A stretch of DNA of 39,032 nucleotides from Gammaproteobacteria bacterium (GCA_026707045.1 JAPOXO010000097.1:1-39032), one strand, 5' to 3'. Positions 7,903-17,525 are shown, numbered from the stretch's first letter. Numbers and translations are program-made. The notes: generated by a model not told the origin, from the letters alone.

Positions 7903-9714
7903 TTACTCGGAACTATGCCCACTAGAAGCATCACCAAATCGTGCAAGTAGGACATCTTTGAGATCCTCAATCACAATATCCTTCTGAATGATGCAGCCTT
8001 GGGAGTCGAGCAGATAGCTCTTTGGGATGTGTCGTACCCCGTATGCGCGAGTGGTTTTGCCTTCCCAGCCCTCGATCTCGCCGACGCTAGTCCACGGAAG
8101 TTGGTGCTCTTCAGAAGCTTCGACCCATGCTTCATGGGTACTGTCAATGGAGTTCGACAAGATTTCAAATCCACTTTCCTCATATGAGGCATACAACTTC
8201 TTCATGTCCGGAAACTTTGCAATGCACGGTGCACACCAGGAAGCCCAGAAGTCTATGAGGACAACTTCATTCTCTTGAAGCACGTCTTGAAGAGAGGTTT
8301 CATTGCCTTCCAGATTGGGGTGAGAGAAATTCGGAGCCTTCTGTCCGGGCACGAGTCGCTCGTCATTTTCAATGACTTCGATGTTTGAAGCCAGAGAATT
8401 CCGTCGGGGTGTCACGCGACGAGCAACTATTCCGTCATCAAGTAACTTGGATATCCTGTCATAGACGATTAAACCCTGATTTCGGTTTTTGGACCTAAAA
8501 CTGAGTGCTCCAAGCTCCATCGCTAGCAGTGAATCGAACGGATCTTCGGCATTGATTGCGATACTCTCCAAGGTTTCGATCTTGATTTCTTCCATTTCTT
8601 GAGCGAGGAGGAAGTGTCGAGGTAGATTTTCTTCGTTCGACAGGTCGGTGGCTTCTCGTCTCAGGTCTTCGAGCGAAACGTGCTCGCAACCCTCGGCCAA
8701 TGTAGTCTCCATTTTCAGTACAGTTCTCGTCTCTTCTTCGTTCTCTTTTCCTGCATCAGTTTCTTCACTTTCTGTATCGATTTTGTCTGTATTGAGACCG
8801 GCCTGAGTGCTTTCCTCGACTAAAAGGGGTTCAGCATCCTGTTGTGTTTCAAATTCTCGCAATGCCTTTCCGTACTCATGCATTTTCGCGAGGTATTTCT
8901 CGTTCTGCTGCCAGCTTTCGATGAGCCTAGCATGCCTTCCTGAGTCAGCGGTAGCGATGATTTGGTTTGCAGATCCTGGAGAATACACAGTGATTTCACT
9001 ACCTTGTTCGACAACTGCTTGAGTCTGCGTCCAAAAGTAAGGATCTTTTCCCTGCGCAATACGTATCGATAGCAAGGTGGCTTCCTCAATTTCGCCTTCA
9101 AATACAAACTGGTCATCTCTAAGCAGCATGTCTCCAGAATCTATAGCTTTCTGATTGCCTCGATCGTCAAATCCCCATCCAGTAACCCTGACGTTAGCAA
9201 GAGACAAATCCTTGTCGATTGAACTCAATTCGCCTGAAATTGTGAATTTCTTGCTTGGGTTCTTGACCTTTCGAGAAGCCCCTACAAATGCCAACCGATC
9301 AGGAGGAAACGATTGAAAATCCAGCAATGCAAATTCAATCTCCTCTCCGCCCGGAATAGCAACGGCTGGAAGTGTTAGTGAGATATCCGCGTCTGTTCGA
9401 ACGGCGATCAAAATGTCCATTGGCTCGTCGATTTTGCCTGCTAAATAGACTTTGCCGTCCTCGAATGTTCCTGTAGCCAACTCTACTGTTTGGGATTCTC
9501 CAGCCTCATTCGTTTGCTTATAGGTAACTTCAACGATTGTTGTGGATAAGTCAATCCTTTCTGCTTCATTGGGTGTTTCAACACTCTCGTACACACTAGA
9601 ATCATCGGCGATGTACGTGCCGCGTATCGTGAATTCCCCTTGTGTATCAACAGCGTTAGCAAGAACTGTCGACGCAGCGCTGACTAAAACTATGAAACCC
9701 AAAATACTCTTCAT
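7903..9714 (-). CDS. TlpA-2: exported protein with two beta domains and a TlpA-like thioredoxin domain
   Basis: The 603-residue paralogue of TlpA-1 has the same order: signal peptide (1-20), beta domain 1 (about 26-132, from GEFTIRGTY), beta domain 2 (about 155-246, from KKFTISGEL), GRHARLIESW at 259-268, and an acidic linker rich in Glu and Thr (about 295-335). Then come the helical segment with VARRVTP (430-436) and the thioredoxin domain with W493-C494-A-P-C497 and IPKS. CAPC instead of CGPC is a mild change. Other cysteines are C343 (EGCEHV) and C574 (SQGCII). The ATG follows a GAGGGGG ribosome site. An inverted repeat shared with the TlpA-5/W-2 region lies 44 bases upstream. Likely periplasmic thiol-disulfide exchange; partner unknown. 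Confidence 0.85.
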   Translation of the reverse strand: MKSILGFIVLVSAASTVLANAVDTQGEFTIRGTYIADDSSVYESVETPNEAERIDLSTTIVEVTYKQTNEAGESQTVELATGTFEDGKVYLAGKIDEPMDILIAVRTDADISLTLPAVAIPGGEEIEFALLDFQSFPPDRLAFVGASRKVKNPSKKFTISGELSSIDKDLSLANVRVTGWGFDDRGNQKAIDSGDMLLRDDQFVFEGEIEEATLLSIRIAQGKDPYFWTQTQAVVEQGSEITVYSPGSANQIIATADSGRHARLIESWQQNEKYLAKMHEYGKALREFETQQDAEPLLVEESTQAGLNTDKIDTESEETDAGKENEEETRTVLKMETTLAEGCEHVSLEDLRREATDLSNEENLPRHFLLAQEMEEIKIETLESIAINAEDPFDSLLAMELGALSFRSKNRNQGLIVYDRISKLLDDGIVARRVTPRRNSLASNIEVIENDERLVPGQKAPNFSHPNLEGNETSLQDVLQENEVVLIDFWASWCAPCIAKFPDMKKLYASYEESGFEILSNSIDSTHEAWVEASEEHQLPWTSVGEIEGWEGKTTRAYGVRHIPKSYLLDSQGCIIQKDIVIEDLKDVLLARFGDASSGHSSE

Positions 9715-9757
9715 CGATTGTCCCCCTCAAATCCAGATCGATATATGAGTACTCTTG

Positions 9758-9787
9758 TAGATGTAATCCTCATTGTCTAGGTTACAT
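9758..9787. promoter_or_regulatory. Inverted repeat upstream of TlpA-2, shared with the TlpA-5/W-2 region
   Basis: TAGATGTAA, 14 bases, then GTTACAT. The core arms ATGTAA/TTACAT are perfectly inverted. The same arms with the same 14-base spacing occur at 22507-22536 between TlpA-5 and W-2. Arm centres are roughly two helical turns apart, which fits a dimeric regulator site. On the minus strand, TTACAT could also serve as a -35 box for TlpA-2, since CATATA/TATATC lies about 15 bases downstream. No regulator can be named. Confidence 0.4.
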
Positions 9788-9841
9788 TCGACAGTAGCTT
9801 TCTGACGCCTAACGCATTCAATACCCACAGGATTGATCTCA

Positions 9842-10177
9842 ATGAGATTTAGACTGATAGGTTACGCAAGACAGAGTTTGTTGATCCAGATATTACTACC
9901 TGAACGTACGGTAATGCAATCTGAAGCGTTGGAGCTCCTGCTGCTCGAATGGGTTTACGGTGACTGCTCATTCGACGTCAATTGGAACCTCTCAAAAAAT
10001 AGGTGGACACTTTATTCTTCAAAACGAATCCGTTGGAATCAATTGGAAAACTCTTTGAAGGAGCTGAGTTGCCTATATATCTCCTATGTAATCTTCCCAT
10101 GCTTCGATCCTACTTCTGTTAACAGTGGCATAACCGAAAATCGGATTGCACCGACAACGCAGTGCGCAAAGCTTTAG
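9842..10177 (+). CDS. Doubtful small protein between TlpA-2 and the FG-GAP gene
   Basis: An ATG at 9842 with AGGA nine bases upstream opens a 111-codon frame containing four Trp and a block of hydrophobic residues near LYISYVIF. It would be the only plus-strand gene between 3041 and 17822. I see no family motif, and the composition is only weakly protein-like. It may be a chance frame in a long regulatory gap. Confidence 0.22.
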   Translation: MRFRLIGYARQSLLIQILLPERTVMQSEALELLLLEWVYGDCSFDVNWNLSKNRWTLYSSKRIRWNQLENSLKELSCLYISYVIFPCFDPTSVNSGITENRIAPTTQCAKL

Positions 10178-10213
10178 AGGCGGGATGTTGGAGCAAATGA
10201 GCTAACGCACTTA

Positions 10214-11728
10214 CTACTGACTCAGTGCCACCCAAACAGGATGTCCGGTATCCAAGGGAACAACCAGCATGTCCGACTTACTGTCGCGATTCAGGTCGCG
10301 AAACAGGATCGTTTCTCCATTCTTAGGTAACTGGATGTCGACTACTATTGGATGGGTTGCAAACACATTTGCATCCCCAGTCCCTACATAAACCTTCAAT
10401 CGGTTCTTACGTGCCGGAGCGACGAAGTCTAGGATGCCGTCACCTGTTACGTCAGCCAGAGTGGCTGGCATGGGCGTATCTGTCGGATGATGCAATTTCA
10501 GAACCTTTGACGGTACATCGGAAAAGGCCCCGTCGTTCATCAAGTAGCATTCCAAAATTAGACTAACAGACCTCCTGACTAGGTTTCCTAACACCCTTCC
10601 CACGCCCCTTCTTGAAGGTGCCGCGCAGAAATCGATATCTCCATCGCCGTCGAGATCGGAAAACTCGGTCAGCCTTACCGACCATCCATTCAAAGAGATG
10701 GATGTGTCAGCCGATTTTGGGAATACAGTCTCGCCTCTTTCATGTCGCCCGAAATAAAAGTCCATGTGACTAAGCCGCTCTTCGCCAAGTCGAAATACTG
10801 CAGCATCGCCAATCCCATCGTTGTTGAAGTCTTGGATTCGAAAGAGATGTTGGGACGTTCTTGAGTCCAGAGTTGGCGCTACGATTGGTACCTGCGTAGA
10901 GCCCGTTTTCCATCCGTCTTCCCTAAGACCCTGGTGGATCCACAGCCCACCACCCTCTTCGTTGTCGGGCTCGAAGTATGGAATGGCTAAGTCAATCACA
11001 CCGTCGCCGTCGTAATCGGTAGGATAAATGGAGAACTGCCAGCCCACCTCAGAGTGTTGCAGTTGAAGCACTTCCCTTGGAGTAAGGGGAGAATCAATTT
11101 CAAGGCTAAAACGGGGTTCCGAGCGCGGAGATGTTGAAAGTACGACTGGATCTGCAAGTTCCTCATCGTGTAGTTGAGTTCGTATTATGAGTTCTTCGCC
11201 CGAGACGTACACGATATCGTCTAAATCGTCTCCGTTCAAGTCACGAGAAAAGTTGCTCAGATAGTATTTCTCTAGTGGCTTTTGCTTGGCGCTACCTTCA
11301 GCAATGATTAGCCAAGGTACAAACATCCCAGTGGATGCATCGAACCGGTCTATGCCCTCAGAATGCGCTGACAACAATGCTACTCCGTCCTGGTAGGTCC
11401 AGATGTCCATGTGTCGTGCTGGTACATGGGTCGAGGCGACATGGTGGAATGCGTCTCCTTCAAGAGAATAGACATCCACAAACCGAGACTTATACGCCTG
11501 TTCGTGTTCCCCTTCCGTGGTTACTACAACAACATCATCCGTGTGTTTGGCGGTCAAGGGTCCTGTGAACAACAAACGAATATCCGCATCTTCACTGACT
11601 TCAATCTCATGGCTACTGAATTCAATTTCCAATGAGCCTGAGGGCTCATCGAGAGCTTGAGCATGGTTTGGCGACTCTGTCGCTAGACAGGTAGCGAATA
11701 ACCCGATCAACAGCTTTCCTTTAAACAC
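10214..11728 (-). CDS. Secreted FG-GAP/VCBS beta-propeller protein
   Basis: About 504 residues from a GTG at 11728, preceded by GGGAGG eleven bases upstream. The frame is open to a TTG at 11821, but only the GTG start puts a signal peptide (KGKLLIGLFATCLA...AQA) at the N-terminus. The body carries six calcium-loop repeats typical of FG-GAP/VCBS (integrin-alpha-like) propellers: DLNGDDLDD, DYDGDGVID, DFNNDGIGD, DLDGDGDID, DVTGDGILD and DLNRDSKSD, spaced about 50-75 residues apart. The last is degenerate. Such proteins are extracellular or periplasmic and often bind partners or sugars; no enzyme domain is visible. It lies between TlpA-3 and TlpA-2 on the same strand. Confidence 0.8.
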   Translation of the reverse strand: MFKGKLLIGLFATCLATESPNHAQALDEPSGSLEIEFSSHEIEVSEDADIRLLFTGPLTAKHTDDVVVVTTEGEHEQAYKSRFVDVYSLEGDAFHHVASTHVPARHMDIWTYQDGVALLSAHSEGIDRFDASTGMFVPWLIIAEGSAKQKPLEKYYLSNFSRDLNGDDLDDIVYVSGEELIIRTQLHDEELADPVVLSTSPRSEPRFSLEIDSPLTPREVLQLQHSEVGWQFSIYPTDYDGDGVIDLAIPYFEPDNEEGGGLWIHQGLREDGWKTGSTQVPIVAPTLDSRTSQHLFRIQDFNNDGIGDAAVFRLGEERLSHMDFYFGRHERGETVFPKSADTSISLNGWSVRLTEFSDLDGDGDIDFCAAPSRRGVGRVLGNLVRRSVSLILECYLMNDGAFSDVPSKVLKLHHPTDTPMPATLADVTGDGILDFVAPARKNRLKVYVGTGDANVFATHPIVVDIQLPKNGETILFRDLNRDSKSDMLVVPLDTGHPVWVALSQ

Positions 11729-11911
11729 GTTCTCTGGTGCCTCCCTACGTAACCGATCCGGAACTAATTGCTTCAAATAACAAGCAAGAATCGTGCCACC
11801 AGACACGAGGTCAAACCCCAAAATATCTAGCGATCTTTAAAGGTTGGGTATGCCGACCAAAAGAATAGGTTCTCGTCAAATTCGCCTACAGAATTCCAAG
11901 TAAGGATTTCA

Positions 11912-13723
11912 CTAACCAGCTTCACGACCAAATTGAGTAGCAAGGAATTCCTCTAGGCCATCAGTAGAAAGGATCTTTTTCAAAATACATCCATTAGTAT
12001 CGATCAAGAAGTTCCTAGGAATGAACTGTACTCCATATGCACTTGCAACTGGGCCATCCCATTCTTCGTTTTCGCCGAGATTTACCCAAGGTAAAGCATG
12101 TTCCTTGGAACCATCCACCCACGCTTGATGAGTGCGATCGATGGAAATTGAGAGAATTTCGAACCCACTATGTTTGTATTCTTCGTACAACGATTTCATT
12201 GCGGGAAACGCTGCAATACAAGGTCCACACCAGGAAGCCCAGAAATCGATAAGAACAATTTCGTTCTCAGCTAACACTTCGTAAATCCCTACTTCGTCGC
12301 CTTGCAAGTTGGGAATGGTCGCATTGGGTGCATGTTGTCCAGGAGCTAGTTTCCTGTCGTTCTCTTCTTTAGCAATATGTGCCGCGAGTCTTTCCCTTCG
12401 CGGAGTCACTCGTCTAGCTACAAGCTCTTCATCAAGAATAGTGGCTAGCCTGTCGTAAATATCGAGAGCTTCACTTCGATTCTCATCGAAATAGTCAAAG
12501 GCTTCCATTTCCATTGCAAGCAGCACACTTATTGGGTCTTCAGATGTTGTGGCAACTTGCTGCAAAGCTCTGGTGCGGATTCCTTTCATTTGTTGAGCTA
12601 ACATGAAATATTGGGGTCCAGTTCTATTTCTCATCAGATCTCTGATCGAGATTAAACTGAGAGGATCAACCTCCACGTGTTCACATCCTTCTGCAGGTTT
12701 AGGAACGAGAGCCAACAATGCCTTTTGTAGTTCGGCTAGTTGAGCGGATTTGTCAGCATCTTCCTCGCCAACAGTCGAATCATCTTCATTGGCAACATCG
12801 CTTTGCTTGTCTGTGGCACCAAATTTGGCCTCTAAGCCACCACTTTCCCGATTAGTCTCTGACTTCGGACTATCGCTCCGTAAATCGTCGATATGTCGAG
12901 CATAAGCATCGTTGTGTGCAACCATCAATTCGAGGTATTCCTGACTTTGTTGCCAACTCTCAACGAGCTCGATATGCCTACCGGACTTCGCTTTGGCGAG
13001 TAGCTGCGCTGTGCCCTCACGCCAAGAAATAGTTATTTCTGAGGTTGGTTCCACTACTGCTGGAGTTGGATCAACACCTCTCTTTGTGATGTTTACAAAG
13101 CGAGGCTCATTGGTATCAGCCTCGATTAAAAATCTGCCATTATCGAGAACTGCCTTCCCGAGAGTTTCGACCAACATTTCTCCATCAACGTACTTGTACC
13201 CCAATACAATTACTGCATCGCCAAACAGACGTCCTTCTCGGGACCCAAGGTTTCCCTTGACAGTGAACTTACGCTCTGGAAATTTGCTGCGTTTCGACGT
13301 CCCAACCAACGACAATTGGTGAGGCTGAACGCCCTTTCCGTCTCCAAAAACGAACTTCACGGTCTCACCTCCCGGTGCTAGCATTGCATCTATTGAGAGA
13401 GTTTCATCTTCTTTCGTTTCAACAGTGATTCGTACTTCTGTAAATTCGTCGATCTGACCATTGAAGTCAATTTCGCCTTCGTTGAACCTACCCGAAGCAA
13501 GTGTTTCCCACTGCGATTCGGCGTGCTCGTTCGAAGTCCGCTTCGACACCGTAACAGTCGGACTGATCGTTTCCGATGAGTCGTCATCAATAATCCACTC
13601 GTATAGCGGATTGGATCTAACAAGCTGACCCTTTATTTCAAAGCGATTAGAGGAGTCTTTACCGCTTGCATTAACGGCTAAAGCGACGCAGACCCAAGCA
13701 ACGAATCCCGACCAACTCTTCAT
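11912..13723 (-). CDS. TlpA-3: exported protein with two beta domains and a TlpA-like thioredoxin domain
   Basis: The 603-residue paralogue has a signal peptide (1-20), beta domain 1 (from NRFEIKGQL, about 26-130) and beta domain 2 (from RKFTVKGNL, about 151-235). GRHIELVESW follows at 248-257, then a linker with acidic runs (about 280-330) and a helical segment with VARRVTP (434-440). The thioredoxin domain has W498-C499-G-P-C502 and a cis-proline in QFIPRN. Extra cysteines are C347 (EGCEHV) and C579 (TNGCIL); C12 is in the signal peptide. The ATG has a GGAGGG ribosome site. Its upstream region shares a CAATCCCAT stretch with that of TlpA-1. Predicted periplasmic thiol-disulfide protein. Confidence 0.85.
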   Translation of the reverse strand: MKSWSGFVAWVCVALAVNASGKDSSNRFEIKGQLVRSNPLYEWIIDDDSSETISPTVTVSKRTSNEHAESQWETLASGRFNEGEIDFNGQIDEFTEVRITVETKEDETLSIDAMLAPGGETVKFVFGDGKGVQPHQLSLVGTSKRSKFPERKFTVKGNLGSREGRLFGDAVIVLGYKYVDGEMLVETLGKAVLDNGRFLIEADTNEPRFVNITKRGVDPTPAVVEPTSEITISWREGTAQLLAKAKSGRHIELVESWQQSQEYLELMVAHNDAYARHIDDLRSDSPKSETNRESGGLEAKFGATDKQSDVANEDDSTVGEEDADKSAQLAELQKALLALVPKPAEGCEHVEVDPLSLISIRDLMRNRTGPQYFMLAQQMKGIRTRALQQVATTSEDPISVLLAMEMEAFDYFDENRSEALDIYDRLATILDEELVARRVTPRRERLAAHIAKEENDRKLAPGQHAPNATIPNLQGDEVGIYEVLAENEIVLIDFWASWCGPCIAAFPAMKSLYEEYKHSGFEILSISIDRTHQAWVDGSKEHALPWVNLGENEEWDGPVASAYGVQFIPRNFLIDTNGCILKKILSTDGLEEFLATQFGREAG

Positions 13724-14227
13724 TTAGGTTTCCCTCCGTTGGCTTTCCAACGATCCCACAATATCGATGATGTTCTTAATGGGGAATTCCTCTTCCAATC
13801 CCATAGGTCGAAATGATCCTATGTACAACAAGATGCAACATGCGACGTTCTAGTTACGGGCTCTGTACATATCGAGGAGACAATCGAAATCAAATCACCA
13901 ATACCGTGGCAACCTGCATTGATGCTGACATGGTTAGGAATGCTTCGTCTCGATTTCTCTCGCCCCTTGTTTCAGAACGGGCAATTTGCTAGCAACAATC
14001 GAAACTCTAGAAGGGTCAAATTCGTAGGCACGAGTAGTACGAATCTATGCAGGTGTGAAATATCACCACTAGAAACGATTTGTGGAACTGAAATTCGAGG
14101 AAATTTTAGATGCGTCGGATAGGACAGAGAGAACTCTGCCCCGACTTACAGGCCATTGATCTATCGAAAGTCAAATGTCTTAGCTATAGGGATTAGCTAA
14201 CGGTCAGTCCGAGACAACCTACTTACT
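13724..14227. other. Intergenic region upstream of TlpA-3
   Basis: 504 bases between TlpA-4 and TlpA-3, both minus strand. Near the TlpA-3 start are the ribosome site and a CCTCTTCCAATCCCAT stretch (13789-13804) similar to one upstream of TlpA-1. An 8-base inverted pair TATGTACA (13820-13827) and TGTACATA (13864-13871) lies further out. A 67-codon plus-strand frame at 13919-14122 has no supporting feature. I see no RNA gene. Confidence 0.55.
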
Positions 14228-16021
14228 TTAGTTGGGATTTGGCGTATCTGAATCGGCACCTAAGTGCGCAACGAGGAATTTCTCAAGAGTATCAGTAGAG
14301 AATATTTCCGTCAAAATACATCCGCTGCTATCAACCAAATAGTTTCTTGGAGGAATGAATACCCGTTTTGGATTTGCGTATGCGTCGGCAACTACACCTT
14401 TCGTTCCTTCGTTTTCGCCGAGGTTGATCCAAGGCACTGCTCGTTGCTCGGAAGTTTCCACCCATGATTGATGACTATTGTCAATGGAAATCGAAATAAT
14501 CTCGAATCCGCGTGAACCGTATTCTTCGTATAGGGATTTCATGATGGGAAGAGCTTCTTTACACCGTACACATCCACCCTTCCAGAAGGTCCAGAAGTCG
14601 ATTAGTACAAAGTCGTTCTCTTCGAGTACTTCATAAATCGCTACTGCTTCGTGCTTCAAGTTGAAGAGCGTCGCATCCGGTACTTTCTGCCCTGGAAACA
14701 ATTCCTTGTACGCTTTCTTTCGAGCAATTTGACGAACAAGATCTTCTTGAAGCGGAGCCACTCTTCTAGCTACCATTTCCTCATCGAGTTCGTTGGCGAG
14801 ACTGTCGTAGATGTCCAGCGCAATCTCTTGCTTGATATCGTCATTGCTGAATGCTCCCAATTCCATTGCGAGTAGTACATCAAAGGGATCTTCAGATTTC
14901 TCGGCTATGTTCTGCAGCGCTATGGTGCGAATGTCTTGCAGGCGTTGACTGTCTCGACTTAGTTCTGCATACTCGGGACCCTCTTCAAGACTCATCTGTA
15001 CACCTTCTGCGACGAGACTGTCATATTCGACTTTTATGTCTGTACATCCGTCCTCAGCGGCGGAGACAAATGCTTCCATCGCCTTTTGAGCGTACTCATC
15101 ATCATTCTCGGACTCTCCCATTGCAATTAGGGGATTGGGAGATCTCGCCCTTGAGACCCGCCAGGCATCTCTTGCTTCCAAGTAGTCCTCACTCTGACGC
15201 CAGCTATCAATCAGTTTCTTGTGCCGACCCCCTTTCGCCGTGGCGATCAGTTCACTATCACTTCCACTCAAAGGTGCAAGTGATCGCCGTGAAACGGTTA
15301 TTACAGAATTGGGCTCAACTATTGCTTTCGCTGTGTCGAAGATAAGTCCGCTACCCCCAGCATGGTAATGGTAGAAGTAATATCCAAACAACCAGATGTC
15401 TACGACGCTAGGCTCTTGAATATCGGCTTCAATAACAAACTTGCCGTCGATAGGAATTACGTTGGATCTTTTGGCTAAATACTCGTCGCCGACACCTTCC
15501 CACCATAAAACGGTCACCGAATCAAATCGATCTCCGAACAGAGTGCCGAGGTCGCCTTTGATCGTAAATTTGTTGCTTGCCGCCTTGCTTCGTCGAGAAG
15601 CCCCAAGCAACCCAAATTGACTACGTGAAAATGTTTTTTCTTCGCGAAAGACAAACGAGACATTCTCTCCGCCTGGCATCAACAATGCTTCTATTGAGAG
15701 TGGTTCTTCTTCTTCAAATTCAACGGATATTTGCACATTGGTTGGTGAGTCAATTTCTCCTTCTAACAGGAGCTTACCTTTGTCAAATCTACCTGAAGCG
15801 ATTTCGACAGACTGGATGTCGCCTTCTTCGTTGGAATAGTTTGCTGTGACAGTTACGAACGGTTGCTGAGAGCTCTGAGACTCGTCGTCTTGCTGAAGGT
15901 TTTTCTGATCGTTTGCGATGAATTGACCTTCAATTGTCCACTTCTTTGAAGCGTCCTCCTCGATCGCTCCAATGTTGGACGTGATGCAAAAAAGAGCAAT
16001 GAGCCCGATCCAAATTCGCAT
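14228..16021 (-). CDS. TlpA-4: divergent paralogue with a KGG insert and CVRC active site
   Basis: 597 residues from the ATG at 16021, which has a GGGGA ribosome site and starts a normal signal peptide; the frame is open to 16063. It has two beta domains (from KKWTIEGQF and NKFTIKGDL), the second containing an aromatic insert rich in Tyr and His (near DIWLFGYYFYHYHAGG). GRHKKLIDSW and a helical segment with VARRVAP follow. In the thioredoxin domain the usual WCGPC is replaced by WKGGCVRC: three residues inserted after Trp, and Val-Arg between the cysteines (C484, C487). Extra cysteines are C326 (DGCTDI) and C568 (SSGCIL). The acidic linker is shorter than in TlpA-1 to TlpA-3. It follows the PhoX-like gene by 46 bases and is probably co-transcribed with it. 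Confidence 0.82.
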   Translation of the reverse strand: MRIWIGLIALFCITSNIGAIEEDASKKWTIEGQFIANDQKNLQQDDESQSSQQPFVTVTANYSNEEGDIQSVEIASGRFDKGKLLLEGEIDSPTNVQISVEFEEEEPLSIEALLMPGGENVSFVFREEKTFSRSQFGLLGASRRSKAASNKFTIKGDLGTLFGDRFDSVTVLWWEGVGDEYLAKRSNVIPIDGKFVIEADIQEPSVVDIWLFGYYFYHYHAGGSGLIFDTAKAIVEPNSVITVSRRSLAPLSGSDSELIATAKGGRHKKLIDSWRQSEDYLEARDAWRVSRARSPNPLIAMGESENDDEYAQKAMEAFVSAAEDGCTDIKVEYDSLVAEGVQMSLEEGPEYAELSRDSQRLQDIRTIALQNIAEKSEDPFDVLLAMELGAFSNDDIKQEIALDIYDSLANELDEEMVARRVAPLQEDLVRQIARKKAYKELFPGQKVPDATLFNLKHEAVAIYEVLEENDFVLIDFWTFWKGGCVRCKEALPIMKSLYEEYGSRGFEIISISIDNSHQSWVETSEQRAVPWINLGENEGTKGVVADAYANPKRVFIPPRNYLVDSSGCILTEIFSTDTLEKFLVAHLGADSDTPNPN

Positions 16022-16067
16022 CGTGTTTCCCCAGGCCGGTGTGTTGCTAACCACCATCCTCAAACCG

Positions 16068-17525
16068 CTAAGAAACTAACGAATCCCACGGCCCCGTGAT
16101 TGCGAATGTGATGCCAGGGGTTTGAATGTTTACGAACAGTGTTTTCCCGTCGGGTGAAAAAGCAGCACCTGCCCATTCCGATCTACGGTAATCGCCAGCG
16201 TTGATCGATGGTTTCTCCTTCATGGATTCCTCTATAACAATGTTGTTTTCGCCTACTACAAACAAATTGCCATTCTTGTTCACTGCTATTAGCCTAGTTC
16301 CACGGGCAAGTTCGCCGGATGGGGTGTTTACACCACCTCCATCCTCGCACGCTAGCAAAAGGCCATTTTGGTGCAAGGTGATATTGTCGGGAGCATCACA
16401 AACGGCTTCACTCGGAGAGACATAGAAAGCTCTGAGCAATGATTTGGATGGCTCATAAGTCCATACAGCACCAGCTCCAGCGGCTCCGCCAGCAGTATCC
16501 ACCCAATAGATTGAATCACCGTGCTGCCATGCGCCTTCGCCTCGAGCAAAGCGTGCACCACCAGCGGATTCGCCTTGTAGATATGGACCTGATTTTCCAG
16601 TTCCCACAACGTCGCCTCCAAATGCCTCGGGCATGAATCCTTCGGGATTCTGATCTGGATCCTTGATAGGTACCCAATCGACCGTGTATGAGTCTCCAAT
16701 CGATGGGGATCTCAGATCCGCGTTAGGCTTGTCCTTTACACGAAGCATCTCAAGGCTTCCGCCCTCTTCCAATGCTCCATGTTTTGGTTCTTTGTTGTTT
16801 GGCAAGAAGCGGAAGAACCCAGAGTTGGGGCCATTATCTTCCGTCAGATAGACAATGCCCGTCTTCGGATCTAAAGCTGTGGCCTCATGTCGAAATAGAC
16901 CCATCTCTATGATTGGACGAGCACTTGCTTGCCCACTTGAGGGAACTTCAAACACATAGCCATGGTCCTTGGCACCTATTCGGCTCGATCGAAGGACAAT
17001 CTCTTCGCATGTCAACCAAGAACCCCAAGGCGTAGATCCTCCCGCACAATTATTGGCAGTTCCAGCGAGAAGTGGAACAGTCTTCGATTCTTGATTGGAC
17101 GTGTACGAAACTGCAGTTACGCCGCCGCCAAACCCTGCGAATCCATCCTCAACACCTTCCGTGCCCGGTGGGATACTAAAGTCATCGTAGATTGGAACGT
17201 TCTCTCCGTTCCCAAACCTTGGTCCAACGACTATCTCATGGTTTCGAACCATGACAACATGATTCCCGTCTGATGGATAGACGGCCATGCCATCATGTCT
17301 TCCAGGAGTAATTGTCCCGTCATCCATTGCATCGCCCGTCCAGGAAAATGAACGATAGGAAAATCCTTCACGCAATTTCAGGAGAGGAAATCCCGTGGTT
17401 GGGTCTTCAATTGTGACGAGAGTGTGATTCGCAGTTGAATCGCGGGCCCAGAGACGACCAAACGACGATGCGACGACAATTGCGGCACTCGATTTCAATA
17501 TCGATCTTCGACTGATTCCGCTCAA
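16068..17525 (-). CDS. PhoX/DUF839-like protein, Tat-exported
   Basis: The 485-residue protein opens with a twin-arginine signal (SRRSILK at 5-11, then a short hydrophobic run ending near residue 27). It shows the hallmarks of the PhoX (DUF839) family: RNHE at 94-97, NNCAGGSTPWGSWLTCEE at 158-175, FRHEA at 211-215, YLTED at 226-230 and a C-terminal CDAPDNI...ACEDGG pair. PhoX enzymes are calcium/iron alkaline phosphatases with a propeller fold. Family members with different annotations exist, so phosphatase activity is likely but not proved. The start is a TTG with GAGGA eight bases upstream; an in-frame stop lies shortly before. A palindrome at 17651-17666 lies in the divergent promoter region shared with Trx-B. 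Confidence 0.85.
   Translation of the reverse strand: MSGISRRSILKSSAAIVVASSFGRLWARDSTANHTLVTIEDPTTGFPLLKLREGFSYRSFSWTGDAMDDGTITPGRHDGMAVYPSDGNHVVMVRNHEIVVGPRFGNGENVPIYDDFSIPPGTEGVEDGFAGFGGGVTAVSYTSNQESKTVPLLAGTANNCAGGSTPWGSWLTCEEIVLRSSRIGAKDHGYVFEVPSSGQASARPIIEMGLFRHEATALDPKTGIVYLTEDNGPNSGFFRFLPNNKEPKHGALEEGGSLEMLRVKDKPNADLRSPSIGDSYTVDWVPIKDPDQNPEGFMPEAFGGDVVGTGKSGPYLQGESAGGARFARGEGAWQHGDSIYWVDTAGGAAGAGAVWTYEPSKSLLRAFYVSPSEAVCDAPDNITLHQNGLLLACEDGGGVNTPSGELARGTRLIAVNKNGNLFVVGENNIVIEESMKEKPSINAGDYRRSEWAGAAFSPDGKTLFVNIQTPGITFAITGPWDSLVS

Larger units (their letters stand above)
9715..10213. other. Intergenic region upstream of TlpA-2
   Basis: This 499-base gap lies between the FG-GAP gene and TlpA-2, both on the minus strand. 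It holds the TlpA-2 ribosome site, the inverted repeat at 9758-9787 and a doubtful plus-strand reading frame at 9842-10177. No RNA gene or transposon remnant is recognisable. Confidence 0.6.

Noticed and set aside
13919-14122. 67-codon plus-strand frame upstream of TlpA-3
   Set aside because: TTG-type start, no ribosome site, no recognisable features, lies in a regulatory gap.
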